A stretch of 22,159 nt of DNA from assembly GCA_035526665.1 (NCBI GenBank), contig DATLBY010000506.1, forward strand, positions 1 through 22,159, read 5' to 3'. Positions within the stretch are counted from its first letter, which is position 1. Every line of letters begins with the position of its first letter. Below are positions 21,589 to 22,159 of this stretch, in pieces. Position numbers and translations under genes: made by a program. The notes beneath the pieces were generated by a model. The model had not been told where the DNA came from. It saw nothing but the letters and a program-made list of their open reading frames with translations, and did no database searches. This stretch comes from DATLBY01 sp035526665 (GTDB lineage Bacteria; Acidobacteriota; Terriglobia; Bryobacterales; Bryobacteraceae).

Positions 21589-22159
21589 TCGTTGAGGTTA
21601 CAGCAGCCTGCTTGGGGCCGTAAAGCCGCCGGTACACATCGGCATTGCGGAGCACGATTTGCACGTAGTTTCTAGTCTCGGTAAAAGGAATGGTCTCAAT
21701 AAACTCGGCCGGCTCTTCGTAGCGGGCCCAGTTCAGCCACGTCAGCACTCTGGATTTTCCCGCGTTGTACGAGGCCAGCGTCGTCTCCCATTCGCCCCCC
21801 AGCTGATCCAACAGGGACCTCAGATAATATGTGCCTAATTTCAAATTAATATCCGGCTGAAAAAGCATTTTCGCCGTGAACTTCCGCACGCCCAATTTGC
21901 GGCTCAGTTCGCGTCCGGTTGAGGGCATCACCTGCGTCAAACCGTAAGCCTTCACGCGGGAGAGAGCCTGCGGATTGAATTCGGATTCCTGGCGAATCAG
22001 CGCCGCAACCATATACGGATCCAGCGAACGCAACCGGCTGTTCATCTCCACTGCGCTGCGGTAAGGCAGCGGAAACGCCAGCCGCCAAAATTTTTCCGGC
22101 GCGGCGTCGAACGGAATGCTCAGATACCCGCCGGCCAGGCTCTTGATGTAGCGGATCGC
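21548..22159 (-). CDS. Soluble lytic murein transglycosylase, C-terminal SLT domain (5' part outside window)
   Basis: The reading frame is open from the right window edge to a stop at 21548, giving 203 residues. I translated 22052-22159 by eye and found no stop; it reads through FWRLAFPLPYRSAV, the segment that precedes the catalytic domain in Slt-type enzymes. The SLT domain has the catalytic Glu in ALIRQESEFNP (residue 58 of the fragment), AYGLTQVMPSTG, GTYYLRSLLDQLGGEW, ASYNAGKSRV and TRNYVQIVLRN. Such enzymes cleave peptidoglycan between MurNAc and GlcNAc, forming 1,6-anhydroMurNAc, in the periplasm. A GTG at 22051 is an internal Val, not the start. The N-terminal helical-repeat region should lie outside the window. 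Confidence 0.93.
   Translation of the reverse strand, partial: AIRYIKSLAGGYLSIPFDAAPEKFWRLAFPLPYRSAVEMNSRLRSLDPYMVAALIRQESEFNPQALSRVKAYGLTQVMPSTGRELSRKLGVRKFTAKMLFQPDINLKLGTYYLRSLLDQLGGEWETTLASYNAGKSRVLTWLNWARYEEPAEFIETIPFTETRNYVQIVLRNADVYRRLYGPKQAAVTSTNGLNSRRIRAIGN

Noticed and set aside
21548..22051. Short stand-alone lytic transglycosylase starting at 22051
   Set aside because: The GTG at 22051 is internal; the frame is open to the window edge and encodes the family segment that precedes the SLT domain.
1..22159. CRISPR array, tRNA, insertion sequence or phage remnant
   Set aside because: No regularly spaced direct repeats, tRNA-like cloverleaf, transposase, integrase or terminal inverted repeats were visible by eye; a dedicated scan could still find something small.

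Overview
The window looks like a chromosomal segment of a diderm, GC-rich bacterium. The best guess is Acidobacteriota, perhaps the Solibacter/Bryobacter group. The reasons are the combination of hopanoid genes, Kdo/lipid A genes, futalosine-type menaquinone genes and a PQQ dehydrogenase paired with a cytochrome that carries a 'Pirellula/Verrucomicrobium-type' heme domain. This placement is inference from gene content; no 16S rRNA or other phylogenetic marker is present. Coding density is very high. I see no tRNA, rRNA, CRISPR array, insertion sequence or phage gene, and no gene-free stretch longer than about 140 bases.

Layout, left to right. Positions 1-590 hold the 3' end of a membrane protein (+ strand), probably a glycosyltransferase-39-like protein. 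Positions 602-9046 (- strand, transcribed right to left) are one compact hopanoid operon: ispH, shc, hpnA, hpnG, two zinc-dependent medium-chain dehydrogenases, hpnC, hpnD. Most junctions are ATGA, GTGA or TAGTG overlaps. Positions 9142-11484 (-) encode one polypeptide that fuses Kdo transferase (WaaA) to lipid A 4'-kinase (LpxK). A secreted protein of unknown function (11468-12076, +) overlaps its start head to head. Next come a secreted cyclophilin with a Lys/Pro/Ala tail (-), a periplasmic 5'-nucleotidase-family enzyme (+), and a two-gene operon of a diheme cytochrome c and a PQQ dehydrogenase (-). A menaquinone pair, mqnP-like ubiA and mqnE (-), follows; then divergently larB (+). The right end holds a lytic transglycosylase (cut by the window edge), an aminotransferase and a small unknown protein, all on the - strand and overlapping or nearly so.

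How the genes work together. IspH makes IPP/DMAPP; HpnD and HpnC are the first two of the three enzymes of the HpnCDE route from farnesyl diphosphate to squalene. Shc cyclises squalene to hopene, and HpnG removes adenine from adenosylhopane to leave ribosylhopane. The two dehydrogenases embedded between hpnG and hpnC have the zinc-ligand layout of polyol dehydrogenases. They are attractive candidates for the unassigned reduction of ribosylhopane to bacteriohopanetetrol. HpnE and HpnH are not in the window.

Other points worth attention are the WaaA-LpxK fusion, a lanthanide-type Asp pair in the PQQ dehydrogenase, and three promoters whose -10 box lies only 8-11 bases from the start codon (possible leaderless or very short-leader transcripts).
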